A stretch of 64,000 bases of DNA from Burkholderia sp. IMCC1007 (GCF_027257875.1 NZ_JAPVQY010000030.1:1-64000); one strand, 5' to 3'; positions 41,660 to 50,953 are shown, counted from the stretch's first letter. The notes: generated by a model not told the origin, from the sequence alone. Translations and numbers: made by a program.

Positions 41660-42483
41660 GGCGTGGGCGTTGCCGACGGGGCAAACGTGATCGCGGGAAT
41701 GGCGGCCTTCACGCTGAGCCCGCCATCGACCGTGACGATCTCGCCGGCCATGTGCGCACTCAGGTCGGACGCGAGGAACAGCAGGTGTCCGGCGATTTCC
41801 GCCGGGGTGGCCGCGCGGCCGATCGGGATTGCGTCGCCGACGCGCGCCCAGGTCGCCGCATCCAGCCGCTGGTTCAGTCGCGGCGTGCGCACGAACCCCG
41901 GCGACACCGCGTTGATGCGCACGTTGTACGGCGCGTACTCGACGCCCGCGCAGCGCACGAGGTGATGCAGCGCCGCCTTCGAAGCCGCATACGCGACCTC
42001 GCTGGGTACCGCGCGATCGCCGGCGAGCGAGCCGACGAACGCGAACGTGCCGCCGCCGTCCGCCTTCATCATCTCCCCGCCGATCTGCAGCGCGAGATAC
42101 GCATGACGCACGACGATGTCGAACTGCTGGTCCCACGATGCATCGTCGACGGCGGCCAGCGGCTTGATGCCGGCGACGCCGATGATGTCGACCACGCCGT
42201 GGATGCGGCCGAATTGCTCGCGCGCCGTGTCGAACACGCGCTGCATGTCGTTGCGCGACGTGGCGTCGGCCACGCACGGGATGCCGTCGACGGCCTCGGC
42301 GATGCGGCGGGCAAGGGTTTCGTCGCGGTCGACGCAGAGCACGCGTGCACCGGCCTGGGCGAGTGCGTAGGCCGTCTGCTCGCCGATGCCCTGGCCGGCG
42401 CCGAGCAGGACGAAACCGCGTCCGTCGAGGCGCAGCAGGGACAGGTAGTCCGGCGTGTGGCTGCGGGTGGAGTCGTTCGTCAT
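41656..42483 (-). CDS. SDR-family oxidoreductase
   Basis: 275 residues from ATG 42483. The glycine motif is slightly unusual (LLGAGQGIGEQ, in place of TGxxxGIG). The second strand ends CVDRDE, which suits NAD. The catalytic Tyr and Lys are in YAASKAALHH and the end is VTVDGGLSVK. The NNAG motif is replaced by IIGVAG. It may be a dihydrodiol or alcohol dehydrogenase acting on the Rieske oxygenase product. It is 11 bases behind the oxygenase gene. Confidence 0.85.
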   Translation of the reverse strand: MTNDSTRSHTPDYLSLLRLDGRGFVLLGAGQGIGEQTAYALAQAGARVLCVDRDETLARRIAEAVDGIPCVADATSRNDMQRVFDTAREQFGRIHGVVDIIGVAGIKPLAAVDDASWDQQFDIVVRHAYLALQIGGEMMKADGGGTFAFVGSLAGDRAVPSEVAYAASKAALHHLVRCAGVEYAPYNVRINAVSPGFVRTPRLNQRLDAATWARVGDAIPIGRAATPAEIAGHLLFLASDLSAHMAGEIVTVDGGLSVKAAIPAITFAPSATPTP

Positions 42484-42494
42484 CAAGGTTCTCC

Positions 42495-43772
42495 TTACGC
42501 TTCGGCGGCTTCGATGGTGTCGCGATGCGCGGGCAGCAGGTCCTGCCACGCCGCATCGTCGGCGAGTGTCCGGTCGCACGCGCTGACGCCGCGCAGATCG
42601 AGCCCGAGCGCGGGCGGCTGCTCGTCGTTCATCACACGCTTGACGGCTGCCAGCAGTGCGCGGCGCACCCGCACGACGGCCTGGTCGGCGGGCACCAGAT
42701 GCTCGCGCGAGCGGTCGTAGAGCGGGCCCTGGGACAGCCCGATCGTCGCGTCCTCGACTTCGACGCCGCGCAGCCCGGTCCAGTTTTCCTTCATCCGCTC
42801 GCGGCTCTGGCCGAACGAATCGGCCCAGCTCGCGTTGAACGTGCAGTTCTTGCGATCGTAATACTTCGGGTCGTCGAGGCCCAGCAGCTCGATGATCTTC
42901 TCCTCGGTGACCGGCGATTCGCCGTGTACGACGATGTAGGTGCTCGTGTGCATGTCGTCTTCGGGCACTTCGAGCACGGTGAAGAGGAACGCCGGCGCGG
43001 GAATGATGCGACCGTACGGCACGATGAACGGCACGACACGCGCGTTGCGCACGCCCGGCTCGTCGGTCTTGCGCAGTGCGACATAGTGAAAGCCGAACGC
43101 CGTGTCCTCGATCTTCAGCGACGGCTCGAGGTCATTCGATGCGAGTGCGGCCGGATTCACGACGTCCGGATTGCGTGTAAACGAGTCGTCCTTCCAGCCC
43201 GGCCGCGCCATGTTGGTGTGCAGCACGCCGACGTGCGAGCTGTCCTCGCCGCCTTCGACCAGCTGCAGGTAGTTGCACGCGACATTGATGCGCAGCACGA
43301 CGCGGTGATCGGGCGCCGCGTCCATGAACGCGTAGCGCGAGAACGCGGGCTCCAGTTCCTTCGGGCCGACGTAGGCCCACACGATGCCGCCCGCCTCGCG
43401 CACCGGGAACGCGGGTGCCGTCATCCGAGCCGCATACTTCGGGTCCGCATGGTTCGGTGTTTCCAGCACCGCGCCGGACACGCTGAATTTCCAGCCGTGA
43501 TACAGGCAGCGGATGCCGCCTTCCTCGACGCGGCCGAGCGCGAGCGATGCGCCGCGGTGCATGCAGAGCTCCTCGAGCAGGCCGACCTGGCCGTTCGAGT
43601 CGCGGAACGCGACGTACTGTTCGCCGAGCAGGCGTACGCGCAGCGGTGCGCAATCGGGCGCCGGCAGTTGCGCGGACGTGCAGACCGGGTGCCAGTAACG
43701 CCGCATCAATGCGCCGCCGGGCGTGCCCGGGCCGACGCGGCACAGCATCTCGTTATCGTCGTGGCTCAACAT
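42495..43772 (-). CDS. Rieske non-heme iron oxygenase, alpha subunit (phthalate 4,5-dioxygenase-like)
   Basis: 425 residues. Rieske ligands are Cys70, His72, Cys89 and His92 (CMHRGAS, CLYHGWKF). The mononuclear iron site shows Asp177, His180 and His185 (EDSSHVGVLH). No beta subunit is present, as in the phthalate dioxygenase/vanillate demethylase class. It would hydroxylate an aromatic ring or demethylate an aryl ether, with electrons from the reductase at 45135. It is the neighbour and paralogue of the gene at 43797. Confidence 0.93.
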   Translation of the reverse strand: MLSHDDNEMLCRVGPGTPGGALMRRYWHPVCTSAQLPAPDCAPLRVRLLGEQYVAFRDSNGQVGLLEELCMHRGASLALGRVEEGGIRCLYHGWKFSVSGAVLETPNHADPKYAARMTAPAFPVREAGGIVWAYVGPKELEPAFSRYAFMDAAPDHRVVLRINVACNYLQLVEGGEDSSHVGVLHTNMARPGWKDDSFTRNPDVVNPAALASNDLEPSLKIEDTAFGFHYVALRKTDEPGVRNARVVPFIVPYGRIIPAPAFLFTVLEVPEDDMHTSTYIVVHGESPVTEEKIIELLGLDDPKYYDRKNCTFNASWADSFGQSRERMKENWTGLRGVEVEDATIGLSQGPLYDRSREHLVPADQAVVRVRRALLAAVKRVMNDEQPPALGLDLRGVSACDRTLADDAAWQDLLPAHRDTIEAAEA

Positions 43773-43796
43773 ATCGAACTCCTGTTTCGAATGGGG

Positions 43797-45098
43797 TTAT
43801 GTATTGCGGTGCGTGCGTGCGCTCGAGGATGAAACGATCCGGTGATGCGGAACCAGCCGCCGCCAGTCGTCGCCGGGGCCGATCTCGCCGGACACGCCGA
43901 TCGCGCGGCCCGATTCCGCGCGCAGCGCCGGAATGTCCTGCTGGTCGCGCGCCGCACGCGCACACGCGAGCAGCGTGCGATGAAGGCGGCTGATCGCGAG
44001 ATCCGCCGTCGACAGCATTTCCCGCGACCGGTCGCGGATCGCGCCGCTCGAGATGCTGCACGCGGCGTCTTCCTGCGTGATGCTGTCGAAGCCGGTGAAG
44101 TGGCCGTCGCGCTGCGCGCGGCGATCCTGACGGTAGCCGTTGACGAACGACATCGCAGCCGGTGAGTCGCAGGTGTCGAGCGTCATTCCGTATTTGCGCA
44201 GCGTCGGCTCGTCGAGGCCGACGAACTGGAGCTGCGCGCTGCGCAGCGGTTCTTCGCCGACCGGCTTCTCCGCATCCCACCACACGTGGAAGAAGTAGCA
44301 GCGCTCGTCGTTGATCGGCACGGCGGCGAGCCACACGTCGCCGTTCGCGTTCGCGATGAAGCTCGGTGCGATGAAGGACGTGACGCGGGCGATGCGATTG
44401 TCTCCGGCCTGGCGGATCGCGACATAGTGAAAGCCGAAATCCGTCTCGTCCGCCTCGATCGTCGGAGCGGCATCGAACTGCATGTGCGTGATCTTCCCCG
44501 CGTAGTCCAGGTCCGAATCGTTGGTCCGGGCCAGCGCGGAGCTGTGCAGCACCGTGAGATGCGACGAGTCGACCAGCCCTTCGATCACCTGCACGAAGTT
44601 GCAGTTGACGATCGCGCAGGCGTTGATCCGATGGGCATCCGGCAGATCCATGAACGCGCGGTGCGGGAACGGCGGCGCGTTGCCTTCGGGGCCGAGGTAA
44701 GCCCACATCAGGCCGCCCGCTTCGCGTACCGGATACGTTCGGCCGCGGATGCGCGCCTTGAACTTCGGATCGGGAACGTTCGGCGTGTCGAGCACCGTTC
44801 CGTCCACCGCGAATTTCCAGCCATGATAGATGCAGCGCAAGCCGTCGCCGTCCGCGCGGGCGAGCTGCATCGACGCGCCGCGGTGCAGGCAGGCTTCGTC
44901 GTAGAGGCCGGGCCGGCCGTCACGGTCGCGCCAGACCACGAAGCGTTGCCCGAGCAACTCGATCGCTCGCGGGTCGCCGTCCGGCTGCGGAAGATCGGCA
45001 GACTGGATCACCGGCAGCCAGAAGCGGCGCATCGCATCGCCCATCGCGGTGCCCGGGCCGGTTCGGCACATCAGTTCGTTATCCTGCTTGGTCAGCAT
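43797..45098 (-). CDS. Rieske non-heme iron oxygenase, alpha subunit (second copy)
   Basis: 433 residues. Every metal ligand falls at the same number as in its neighbour: Cys70, His72, Cys89, His92 and Asp177, His180, His185 (VDSSHLTVLH). The two begin alike (MLTKQDNELMCRTGPGT here, MLSHDDNEMLCRVGPGT there), so they arose by tandem duplication, though they now differ widely. Two paralogous alpha subunits side by side suggest two substrates, two steps, or a mixed oligomer. Confidence 0.93.
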   Translation of the reverse strand: MLTKQDNELMCRTGPGTAMGDAMRRFWLPVIQSADLPQPDGDPRAIELLGQRFVVWRDRDGRPGLYDEACLHRGASMQLARADGDGLRCIYHGWKFAVDGTVLDTPNVPDPKFKARIRGRTYPVREAGGLMWAYLGPEGNAPPFPHRAFMDLPDAHRINACAIVNCNFVQVIEGLVDSSHLTVLHSSALARTNDSDLDYAGKITHMQFDAAPTIEADETDFGFHYVAIRQAGDNRIARVTSFIAPSFIANANGDVWLAAVPINDERCYFFHVWWDAEKPVGEEPLRSAQLQFVGLDEPTLRKYGMTLDTCDSPAAMSFVNGYRQDRRAQRDGHFTGFDSITQEDAACSISSGAIRDRSREMLSTADLAISRLHRTLLACARAARDQQDIPALRAESGRAIGVSGEIGPGDDWRRLVPHHRIVSSSSARTHRNT

Positions 45099-45134
45099 GT
45101 TGAGTTCCTCGTTTCAGTGTTCGGCGCGGTGGCA

Positions 45135-46133
45135 TCAGAGTTCGAGCACCAGCCGCGCGGTCTTCGCACGCGAGCAGCACGGCATGAAGCTGTCGTTGCG
45201 CGCCTTCTCTTCGTCGGTGAGATACAGATCGCGATGGTCGGGCACGCCTGCGAGCACACCGGTCATGCAGGTGCCGCACACGCCTTGTTCGCACGACAGC
45301 GGCAGATTGAAACCCGCGTCCAGCAGCGCATGTGCGGCAGTCTGGCCGGCCTCCACCCTGATCACTTCGCCGCTGCTCTGAATTTCGATTTCGAACGGGC
45401 TGTCTTCGTCGGATGACTCGACAGGCGGCCCCGCGAAGTATTCGCGGTGCAGATGCGCTTCGTCCCACCCGAGCGTGCGCGCGGTCTGCAGGATGTGATC
45501 CATGAAGCCCGTCGGCCCGCAGACGTACAGATGCTTGTCGGCCGACGCCGGACCGATCGCGGCGCGGGCATCGAGGTGCTGGTCGGACGGGCCGTCGTCG
45601 ACGTGAACCTGCACGCGCGTGCGGGGCGCGTCGATGGACGACATGCGCTCCACGCGGTCGACGAATGCCATCCGTGACAGCGAGCGCCCGCAGTAGTGCA
45701 GCGCGAACGGCCGGCCCTCGCGTACCAGCTGCTGCGCCATCGCGAGGAGCGGCGTGATGCCGATGCCGCCCGCGAACAGCAGCGAGCGCTCGGGGCCGCG
45801 ATGCAGCGCGAAGTGGTTGCGCGGCGCGCTGATCGACAGCGTATCGCCGGCGCGCACGTCGTCGTGCAGGCTCGCGGATCCGCCGCGCGAGTCGGGGTCG
45901 CGCAGTACACCGATACGGTAGCGCGATGGCAGGTCGGGCAAGTCGTACAGCGAGTACTGCCGCACGATGCCGGAAGGCAGCTGCACGTCGATATGCGCAC
46001 CCGCTTCGAAGTCTGGCAACCGGTCGCCGGATATCGGCGCGAGGTCGAAGCCGACGATGCCGTCGGCCAGCCACGTCTTCGCGGTGACGCAGACTTGCAG
46101 CGATGCGTTCGACGGGGAGATGTTCAGTTCCAT
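45135..46133 (-). CDS. oxygenase reductase (phthalate dioxygenase reductase type)
   Basis: 332 residues: FMN/FAD-binding barrel (SRYRIGVLRDPDSRGGSASL), NAD-binding domain (LLFAGGIGITPLLAMAQQL, YVCGPTGFMDHIL), and a C-terminal [2Fe-2S] ferredoxin domain (CEQGVCGTC with a distant CC). It passes electrons from NADH to the Rieske clusters of the two oxygenases downstream. It is one polypeptide, so no separate ferredoxin is needed. Confidence 0.94.
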   Translation of the reverse strand: MELNISPSNASLQVCVTAKTWLADGIVGFDLAPISGDRLPDFEAGAHIDVQLPSGIVRQYSLYDLPDLPSRYRIGVLRDPDSRGGSASLHDDVRAGDTLSISAPRNHFALHRGPERSLLFAGGIGITPLLAMAQQLVREGRPFALHYCGRSLSRMAFVDRVERMSSIDAPRTRVQVHVDDGPSDQHLDARAAIGPASADKHLYVCGPTGFMDHILQTARTLGWDEAHLHREYFAGPPVESSDEDSPFEIEIQSSGEVIRVEAGQTAAHALLDAGFNLPLSCEQGVCGTCMTGVLAGVPDHRDLYLTDEEKARNDSFMPCCSRAKTARLVLEL

Positions 46134-46169
46134 GATGACCGCTCGTATGAAATGGAGGGCGCGCGTGCG

Positions 46170-46673
46170 TCAGGCCGCGACGGCAAGGCGGCGCCGGATG
46201 ACGACCGGCGCCGCGCCCAGTTGTTGCTGAACGAGCCAGCGCGCGAGCCCCTGGTCCATCACGCGCACATGCTCGGGAAACCACCCGGCCAATGCGCGGG
46301 CAAATGAACGGACGACTTCCGGCCGCCCGTCGGCCAGTGCGGCGCGCACCTCGTCGGTCGACTGCAGCACGGCCGCGTGCTCGTCGATATGGCAGCCCGC
46401 GGACGCGTAGGCCGTCTCGCGCATCGCGGCATCCTCGTCCGCGAAATGGCTGCGCGCGTGCGCGGCAAAAGCATCGAGCGCGCGTCCGAGATCGTCGTCC
46501 GGCGTCATGAGCAATGCGTTCACGCATGCGACGAATTCGTGGTGCGTGTCGTCCATCGCGCCATGACCGAGCGCGTAGTCGTCGCTCCAGACGAAGCCGG
46601 CGGCTTCCGCCGGCGGCGGCACAGGCCCGTTTCGGGCCGCCGTACGATGATCTTCCGATGCCTTCATTCTCAT
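46170..46673 (-). CDS. bacteriohemerythrin-like protein
   Basis: 167 residues with the four-helix hemerythrin pattern of metal ligands: HHEF, HFADEDAAM, HIDEHAAVL and WFPEHVRVMD, supplying the His and acidic ligands of a di-iron O2 site. There is no sensor or output domain. It is the first gene of the leftward oxygenase unit, 36 bases ahead of the reductase, which suggests it stores or supplies O2 for the Rieske enzymes, or senses it. That link is inference from position. Confidence 0.88.
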   Translation of the reverse strand: MRMKASEDHRTAARNGPVPPPAEAAGFVWSDDYALGHGAMDDTHHEFVACVNALLMTPDDDLGRALDAFAAHARSHFADEDAAMRETAYASAGCHIDEHAAVLQSTDEVRAALADGRPEVVRSFARALAGWFPEHVRVMDQGLARWLVQQQLGAAPVVIRRRLAVAA

Positions 46674-46711
46674 GCCTCGCTCAATGAACTCGATCAGACG
46701 AATTATTGTTG

Positions 46712-46725
46712 TCTTCCACGGAAGA
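46712..46725. promoter_or_regulatory. palindrome TCTTCCACGGAAGA before the leftward oxygenase unit
   Basis: A 14-bp palindrome with perfect TCTTCC/GGAAGA arms, extended to TT-N-TCTTCC and GGAAGA-N-AA. It lies 39 bases before the hemerythrin start. Two more copies are at 46874 and 48303. Confidence 0.75.
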
Positions 46726-46847
46726 TAAATTGTGGCGAACCGGAAGTCGAGGTAGGGAAAACTATGACGCCCGTTAGTTTCCTTCGATAGCCCCGTGTGC
46801 GGGGCGTGTCGGGTCAGCGTAGGGGTAACCCACGATCCGTCGATCGG

Positions 46848-46874
46848 TTGACATGGAAGATGCGAGATTACTAT
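46848..46874 (+). promoter_or_regulatory. candidate porin promoter
   Basis: A perfect TTGACA at 46848-46853 and TACTAT at 46869-46874, 15 bases apart, a little short. The operator palindrome begins at the last base of the -10, so a bound repressor would block the promoter. A lone half site, CATGGAAGA, lies at 46852-46860. Confidence 0.5.
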
Positions 46875-46887
46875 CTTCCATGGAAGA
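46874..46887. promoter_or_regulatory. palindrome TCTTCCATGGAAGA before the porin
   Basis: A perfect 14-bp palindrome, 23 bases before the porin ATG and abutting the candidate -10 element. Confidence 0.78.
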
Positions 46888-46910
46888 AGAGAATTACATG
46901 GAGGTTGAAA

Positions 46911-48059
46911 ATGAGGCGGTGGAAAAATGGGTTTGGAGAAGGGTTGGTGCGCGGCAAGGCGATGTGTCTCGGACTTTCGACGCTAGCGATGTTGGCATCG
47001 GGAGCGTCATATGCGCAGTCGAGCGTGGCGCTGTACGGGATCATCGATACCGGCGTCGAATACATCACGAACGTCGGTCCCCAGAAGCAGAGCGTGGTCA
47101 AGGTGCCGCAACTCACCGGTTCGCTGCCGTCGCGATGGGGCATACGCGGCAAGGAGGATCTCGGCGGCGGCCTGAGCGCCGTCTTCGTGCTGGAGTCGGG
47201 TTTCTCGCCGGGGCAAGGGACGCTGAACCAGAGCGGCCGCCTGTTCGGCCGGCAGGCATACGTCGGGTTGTCCGGGCGCTGGGGCACGCTGTCGTTCGGT
47301 CGCCAGTATTCGCAGATCTACTGGGCGATACCGGGCGACACGATGGGGCCGAACATCTACGCGGCGGGGCTGCTCGACACGTATCTGGCACAGGCGCGTC
47401 TCGACAACACGATCGTCTACAGCATTACGGCGTCCGGCTTCACCTTCGGCGTCAGCTATTCGCTCGGGCGGGACGCGGTCGCGCCCGCGGCCGCCGGCGG
47501 ATGCGCGGGCCAGTCGCCCTCCGATTACCGCGCGTGCAAGACGATCGCCGCAATGCTGAAGTACGAGTCGGACAACTGGGGCATCGCGACCGCGATCGAC
47601 CGCAACAATGGCGGAGGCGGCACCGGCTCGCCGCTGCCGAGCAGCTCGCAGACCGACACGCGGGCCGTCATCGACGGCTATGTGAAGTTCGGCACCGCAA
47701 CGATCGGCGGTGGCTTCCTGCACCGTATCAATCACGGAGAGCTCGCACCGGGCGTCGTCGATGCGAACAGCAACTACTGGTGGCTCGGCGCGACCTATCT
47801 GCCGGTGCCGAGCGTCGTCCTCGACGCGCAGTTCGGCCACCTCACCGTGAGCGGGCACGATGCCGGCGCGTCGGTCATCGCGGCGCGCGCGATGTACCTG
47901 CTGTCGAAGCGCAGCTCGGTGTATGTGACCGCGGGGCGCATCTTCAACCAGCGCAATTCCGTGCTGACGATCGATGGCGGCACCGCGGGCACGTCGTCGT
48001 GGCCGGCCGCCGGCGTGGATCAGACCGGCGTGATGCTCGGCATCCGTCATATGTTCTGA
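46911..48059 (+). CDS. Gram-negative porin (16-stranded, Burkholderia type)
   Basis: 382 residues from ATG 46911 with GGAGG upstream. A signal peptide (AMCLGLSTLAMLASGASYA, cut about residue 35) is followed by QSSVALYGIIDTGVEY, the usual start of betaproteobacterial porins, then SRWGIRGKEDLGGGLSAVF and LFGRQAYVGLSGRWGTLSFG. It ends in a terminal Phe (GVMLGIRHMF), the outer-membrane insertion signal. It is divergent from the oxygenase unit and has its own copy of the palindrome, so it is probably the entry channel for the substrate. Confidence 0.94.
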   Translation: MRRWKNGFGEGLVRGKAMCLGLSTLAMLASGASYAQSSVALYGIIDTGVEYITNVGPQKQSVVKVPQLTGSLPSRWGIRGKEDLGGGLSAVFVLESGFSPGQGTLNQSGRLFGRQAYVGLSGRWGTLSFGRQYSQIYWAIPGDTMGPNIYAAGLLDTYLAQARLDNTIVYSITASGFTFGVSYSLGRDAVAPAAAGGCAGQSPSDYRACKTIAAMLKYESDNWGIATAIDRNNGGGGTGSPLPSSSQTDTRAVIDGYVKFGTATIGGGFLHRINHGELAPGVVDANSNYWWLGATYLPVPSVVLDAQFGHLTVSGHDAGASVIAARAMYLLSKRSSVYVTAGRIFNQRNSVLTIDGGTAGTSSWPAAGVDQTGVMLGIRHMF

Positions 48060-48302
48060 AGGAACGGCGCGCGCGTTGCGGCGCGTGCGCCGGTGATGAT
48101 CATTGCCAGTTCGCACGACCGACGCGGGGGCTCGGCAAACTGCTTCCTTGGATGACAAATGCCGGAAGCGTGTGGTGAATCCGCGCAGGGTTCTACGCCA
48201 TTCCATCGGAATGGAGTTCGAGATGTCCAGTTTTTCCCAAGAAAGATGGGATGTTTTGCGTATTTCATGTTCATGGAAGATCAGGCCAAGTTCGCATTGA
48301 CG

Positions 48303-48316
48303 TCTTCCGGGGAAGA
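48303..48316. promoter_or_regulatory. palindrome TCTTCCGGGGAAGA before the acyl-CoA ligase
   Basis: The third copy, with perfect TCTTCC/GGAAGA arms, 79 bases before the ligase ATG in the 335-base gap 48060-48394. A lone half site CATGGAAGA lies at 48272-48280. Nothing else stands out in the gap. Confidence 0.72.
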
Positions 48317-48394
48317 TGAAATGATGGTTTACGGGAAAGGCGGCCGAGCGCCACGCACGGCGATCCTTGCGCCACCGAAACTCTGGAGACACGC

Positions 48395-50131
48395 ATGAAG
48401 ATGGAGACTGGAACACCCGGGCCGGGTGCCGACCCGACGCTGCCGGTCGGTGGGCTGTCCTACGTCCGGGGCATCACCGATTCCGCGTTGAGTGAACTCA
48501 CGGTTCCCGCGCTGCTCGCCGATACGGTGAAGCGCCACGCACAACGCCCCGCGGTCGTGTTCCGCGAGCAGGGTGTGCGCTGGAACTGGCAGGCATTTGC
48601 CGACGAGGTCGATGCGATGGCGGCCGGCTTGCATGCAATGGGCCTGCGCCGGGGCGAACGTATCGGCATCTGGTCGCCCAACCGTTTCGAATGGACGGTC
48701 ACCCAGTTTGCATCCGCCCGGCTCGGCCTGATTCTGGTCAACGTCAATCCGGCGTATCGGCTCGCGGAGCTGGAATATGCACTGAACAAGGTCGGCTGCA
48801 AGGCCATCGTTGCGCCCGAGTCGTTCAAGACGTCGCGCTACCTGGACATGCTGCAGACCCTTGCCCCCGAACTGCGGCACTGCGAGCCCGGCGAACTGCA
48901 TGCGGCCCGGCTGCCCGCGCTGCGATGGGTGATCCGGATGGAGGATGTGCCCACCGCGGGCATGCTGACGTATCGGCAGGTGCTCGCGCGCGGCGCCGAC
49001 GTGTCGAAGGACGAGCTCGATCGGATTGCCGCGACGCTCGACGCCAACGATCCGATCAACATCCAGTTCACGAGCGGCACGACCGGTGCGCCCAAGGGCG
49101 CGACGTTGACACACCGGAACATCGTCAACAATGCCCGCTTCGTCTCCGCGGCCATGAACCTGCGGGAAGCCGACCGACTGTGCGTGCCGGTGCCGCTGTA
49201 TCACTGCTTCGGCATGGTGATGTCGGTGCTGGCGTGTACGGCGAGCGGCGCGTGCATGGTCTTTCCGGGAGAAGCGTTCGATCCTCTCGCCACCATGGCG
49301 GCCGTAAGCGACGAGCGCTGCACGGCGCTGCACGGCGTCCCGACAATGTTCATCGCGCAGCTCGATCATCCGGATTTCGCCCGGCACGATTTCTCCAGCC
49401 TGCGCACCGGCATCATGGCCGGCGCGCCGTGCCCGATCGAGGTGATGAAGCGGGTCGTCGCGAACATGCACATGACGGAGGTCACCATCGCCTACGGCAT
49501 GACCGAAACCAGCCCGGTCTCGTTTCAGAGTGCGACGGACGATCCGCTCGACAAGCGCGTGTCGACGGTCGGTCGCATTCAGCCGCATCTGGAGTGCAAG
49601 GTCGTCGACATGGACGGGAACCTCGTGCCCGTCGGTCAGACGGGCGAGCTGTGCACGCGCGGCTACTCGGTCATGCTCGGCTACTGGGACGACGAAGGGC
49701 GCACGCGGGAATCGATCCGCGATGGCTGGATGCACACCGGCGACCTCGCGACGATCGACGCGGACGGCTACTGCAACATCGTCGGGCGCGTGAAGGACAT
49801 GCTCATTCGCGGTGGGGAGAACGTCTACCCGCGCGAGATCGAGGAATTCCTCTTTCGCCATCCGAAGGTGCAGAGCGTGCAGGTGTTCGGTGTACCGGAC
49901 CAGAAGTATGGCGAGGAGATCTGCGCGTGGATCGTGCTCAAGCCGGGCCAGGATGCGTCCGAGGACGAGATCCGCGCGTTCTGCCGCGATCAGATCGCGC
50001 ACTTCAAGATCCCGCGTTATATCCGCTTCGTCGACGACATGCCGATGACGGTGACCGGCAAGGCGCAGAAGTTCGCGATGCGCGAAAGCATGATCCGCGA
50101 ACTCGAGTCGCACGCACGCGGCACGAACTGA
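48395..50131 (+). CDS. AMP-forming acyl-CoA ligase
   Basis: 578 residues. The signature INIQFTSGTTGAPKGATLTH is complete; TIAYGMTETSPVSFQ, DGWMHTGDLATIDADGYCNI, RVKDMLIRGGENVYPREIEE and TVTGKAQKFAMRE follow in order. It would make a CoA thioester from an aliphatic or phenylpropanoid-type acid. It is paired with an enoyl-CoA hydratase 34 bases on and controlled by its own copy of the palindrome, so side-chain degradation of an aromatic compound is a reasonable guess. Confidence 0.93.
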   Translation: MKMETGTPGPGADPTLPVGGLSYVRGITDSALSELTVPALLADTVKRHAQRPAVVFREQGVRWNWQAFADEVDAMAAGLHAMGLRRGERIGIWSPNRFEWTVTQFASARLGLILVNVNPAYRLAELEYALNKVGCKAIVAPESFKTSRYLDMLQTLAPELRHCEPGELHAARLPALRWVIRMEDVPTAGMLTYRQVLARGADVSKDELDRIAATLDANDPINIQFTSGTTGAPKGATLTHRNIVNNARFVSAAMNLREADRLCVPVPLYHCFGMVMSVLACTASGACMVFPGEAFDPLATMAAVSDERCTALHGVPTMFIAQLDHPDFARHDFSSLRTGIMAGAPCPIEVMKRVVANMHMTEVTIAYGMTETSPVSFQSATDDPLDKRVSTVGRIQPHLECKVVDMDGNLVPVGQTGELCTRGYSVMLGYWDDEGRTRESIRDGWMHTGDLATIDADGYCNIVGRVKDMLIRGGENVYPREIEEFLFRHPKVQSVQVFGVPDQKYGEEICAWIVLKPGQDASEDEIRAFCRDQIAHFKIPRYIRFVDDMPMTVTGKAQKFAMRESMIRELESHARGTN

Positions 50132-50164
50132 ACCCCGCACCATCCCCCATCAAGGAGACAACAC

Positions 50165-50953
50165 ATGACATCCGTCCGTTTCGAGCGCCACGGCTCCGTT
50201 GGCCACATCGTGCTTGCCAACCCGCCGCTCAACCTGATTGCCGCGGCGTTTTCCGAACACCTGAGCGACGCGATTCACGCAGCCAGCGAATCGGATATCC
50301 GCGTGCTGCTCGTGCGCGCGGAAGGTCCGAACTTCAGCCAGGGCGGCGATATCCTCGACTTCATCGACAAGGAGTTCAACGCGTGGCGGACCTTCATCAG
50401 CGACATGCATCACAGCTATCGCAAGATCGAGGCGCTGCAGATTCCGACCGTATGTGCCGTGCGCGGCCGCGCGTGGGGCGGTGCATTCGAGCTGGCGCTC
50501 GCATGCGATCTGGTCGTGGCGGCGGAGAACGCGTCGTTCCGCTGCATCGAGCCGTCCGTCGGCACGATCCCCGTGTGCGGTGCCGTTCAACGGATCGCGG
50601 AACGGGCAGGGCCGGCGCGTGCGGCGCGCTACGTGATGTTGAGCGAGATCATGACGGGGGCGACGGCCGGTGATCTCGGCATCGCCGCATTCGTGGTGCC
50701 GGAAGGCGACGTGGAGCAAGAGGCGCTCGATCTGGCGAACCGGCTCGCGAACGGGCCGACGCGCTCGTATGCGGCGATTCGCGCGCTGCTGAAGGCCTGG
50801 GCGGCGGGCGGTGTGCCGGGCGCCGACCAGGTGGTGCTCGATCTCGGGATGCCGCTGCACAACACCGAGGACGCGCGGCGCGGACGGACGGCGCGCGTCG
50901 AGGCGATGAAGCGCGGTGTGGAGCCCGAACCGGTAGCCTTTTACGGCCGCTGA
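50165..50953 (+). CDS. enoyl-CoA hydratase (crotonase family)
   Basis: 262 residues with AAGGAG upstream. The oxyanion-hole segments are NFSQGGDILDF and RGRAWGGAFELALACD; both catalytic acids are kept (Glu in GAFELA, Glu in RCIEPSVGTIP). It probably hydrates the enoyl-CoA formed from the product of the preceding ligase. The gene pair ligase/hydratase resembles the first steps of hydroxycinnamate breakdown, but no aldehyde dehydrogenase follows. Confidence 0.9.
   Translation: MTSVRFERHGSVGHIVLANPPLNLIAAAFSEHLSDAIHAASESDIRVLLVRAEGPNFSQGGDILDFIDKEFNAWRTFISDMHHSYRKIEALQIPTVCAVRGRAWGGAFELALACDLVVAAENASFRCIEPSVGTIPVCGAVQRIAERAGPARAARYVMLSEIMTGATAGDLGIAAFVVPEGDVEQEALDLANRLANGPTRSYAAIRALLKAWAAGGVPGADQVVLDLGMPLHNTEDARRGRTARVEAMKRGVEPEPVAFYGR

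Noticed and set aside
46853..48178. 441-residue alternative frame over the porin
   Set aside because: The porin frame has a signal peptide and terminal Phe; the other frame is Arg-rich shadow sequence.
48329..50143. 604-residue minus-strand frame opposite the acyl-CoA ligase
   Set aside because: Mirror frame of a clear AMP-forming ligase; composition is biased and no motif is seen.
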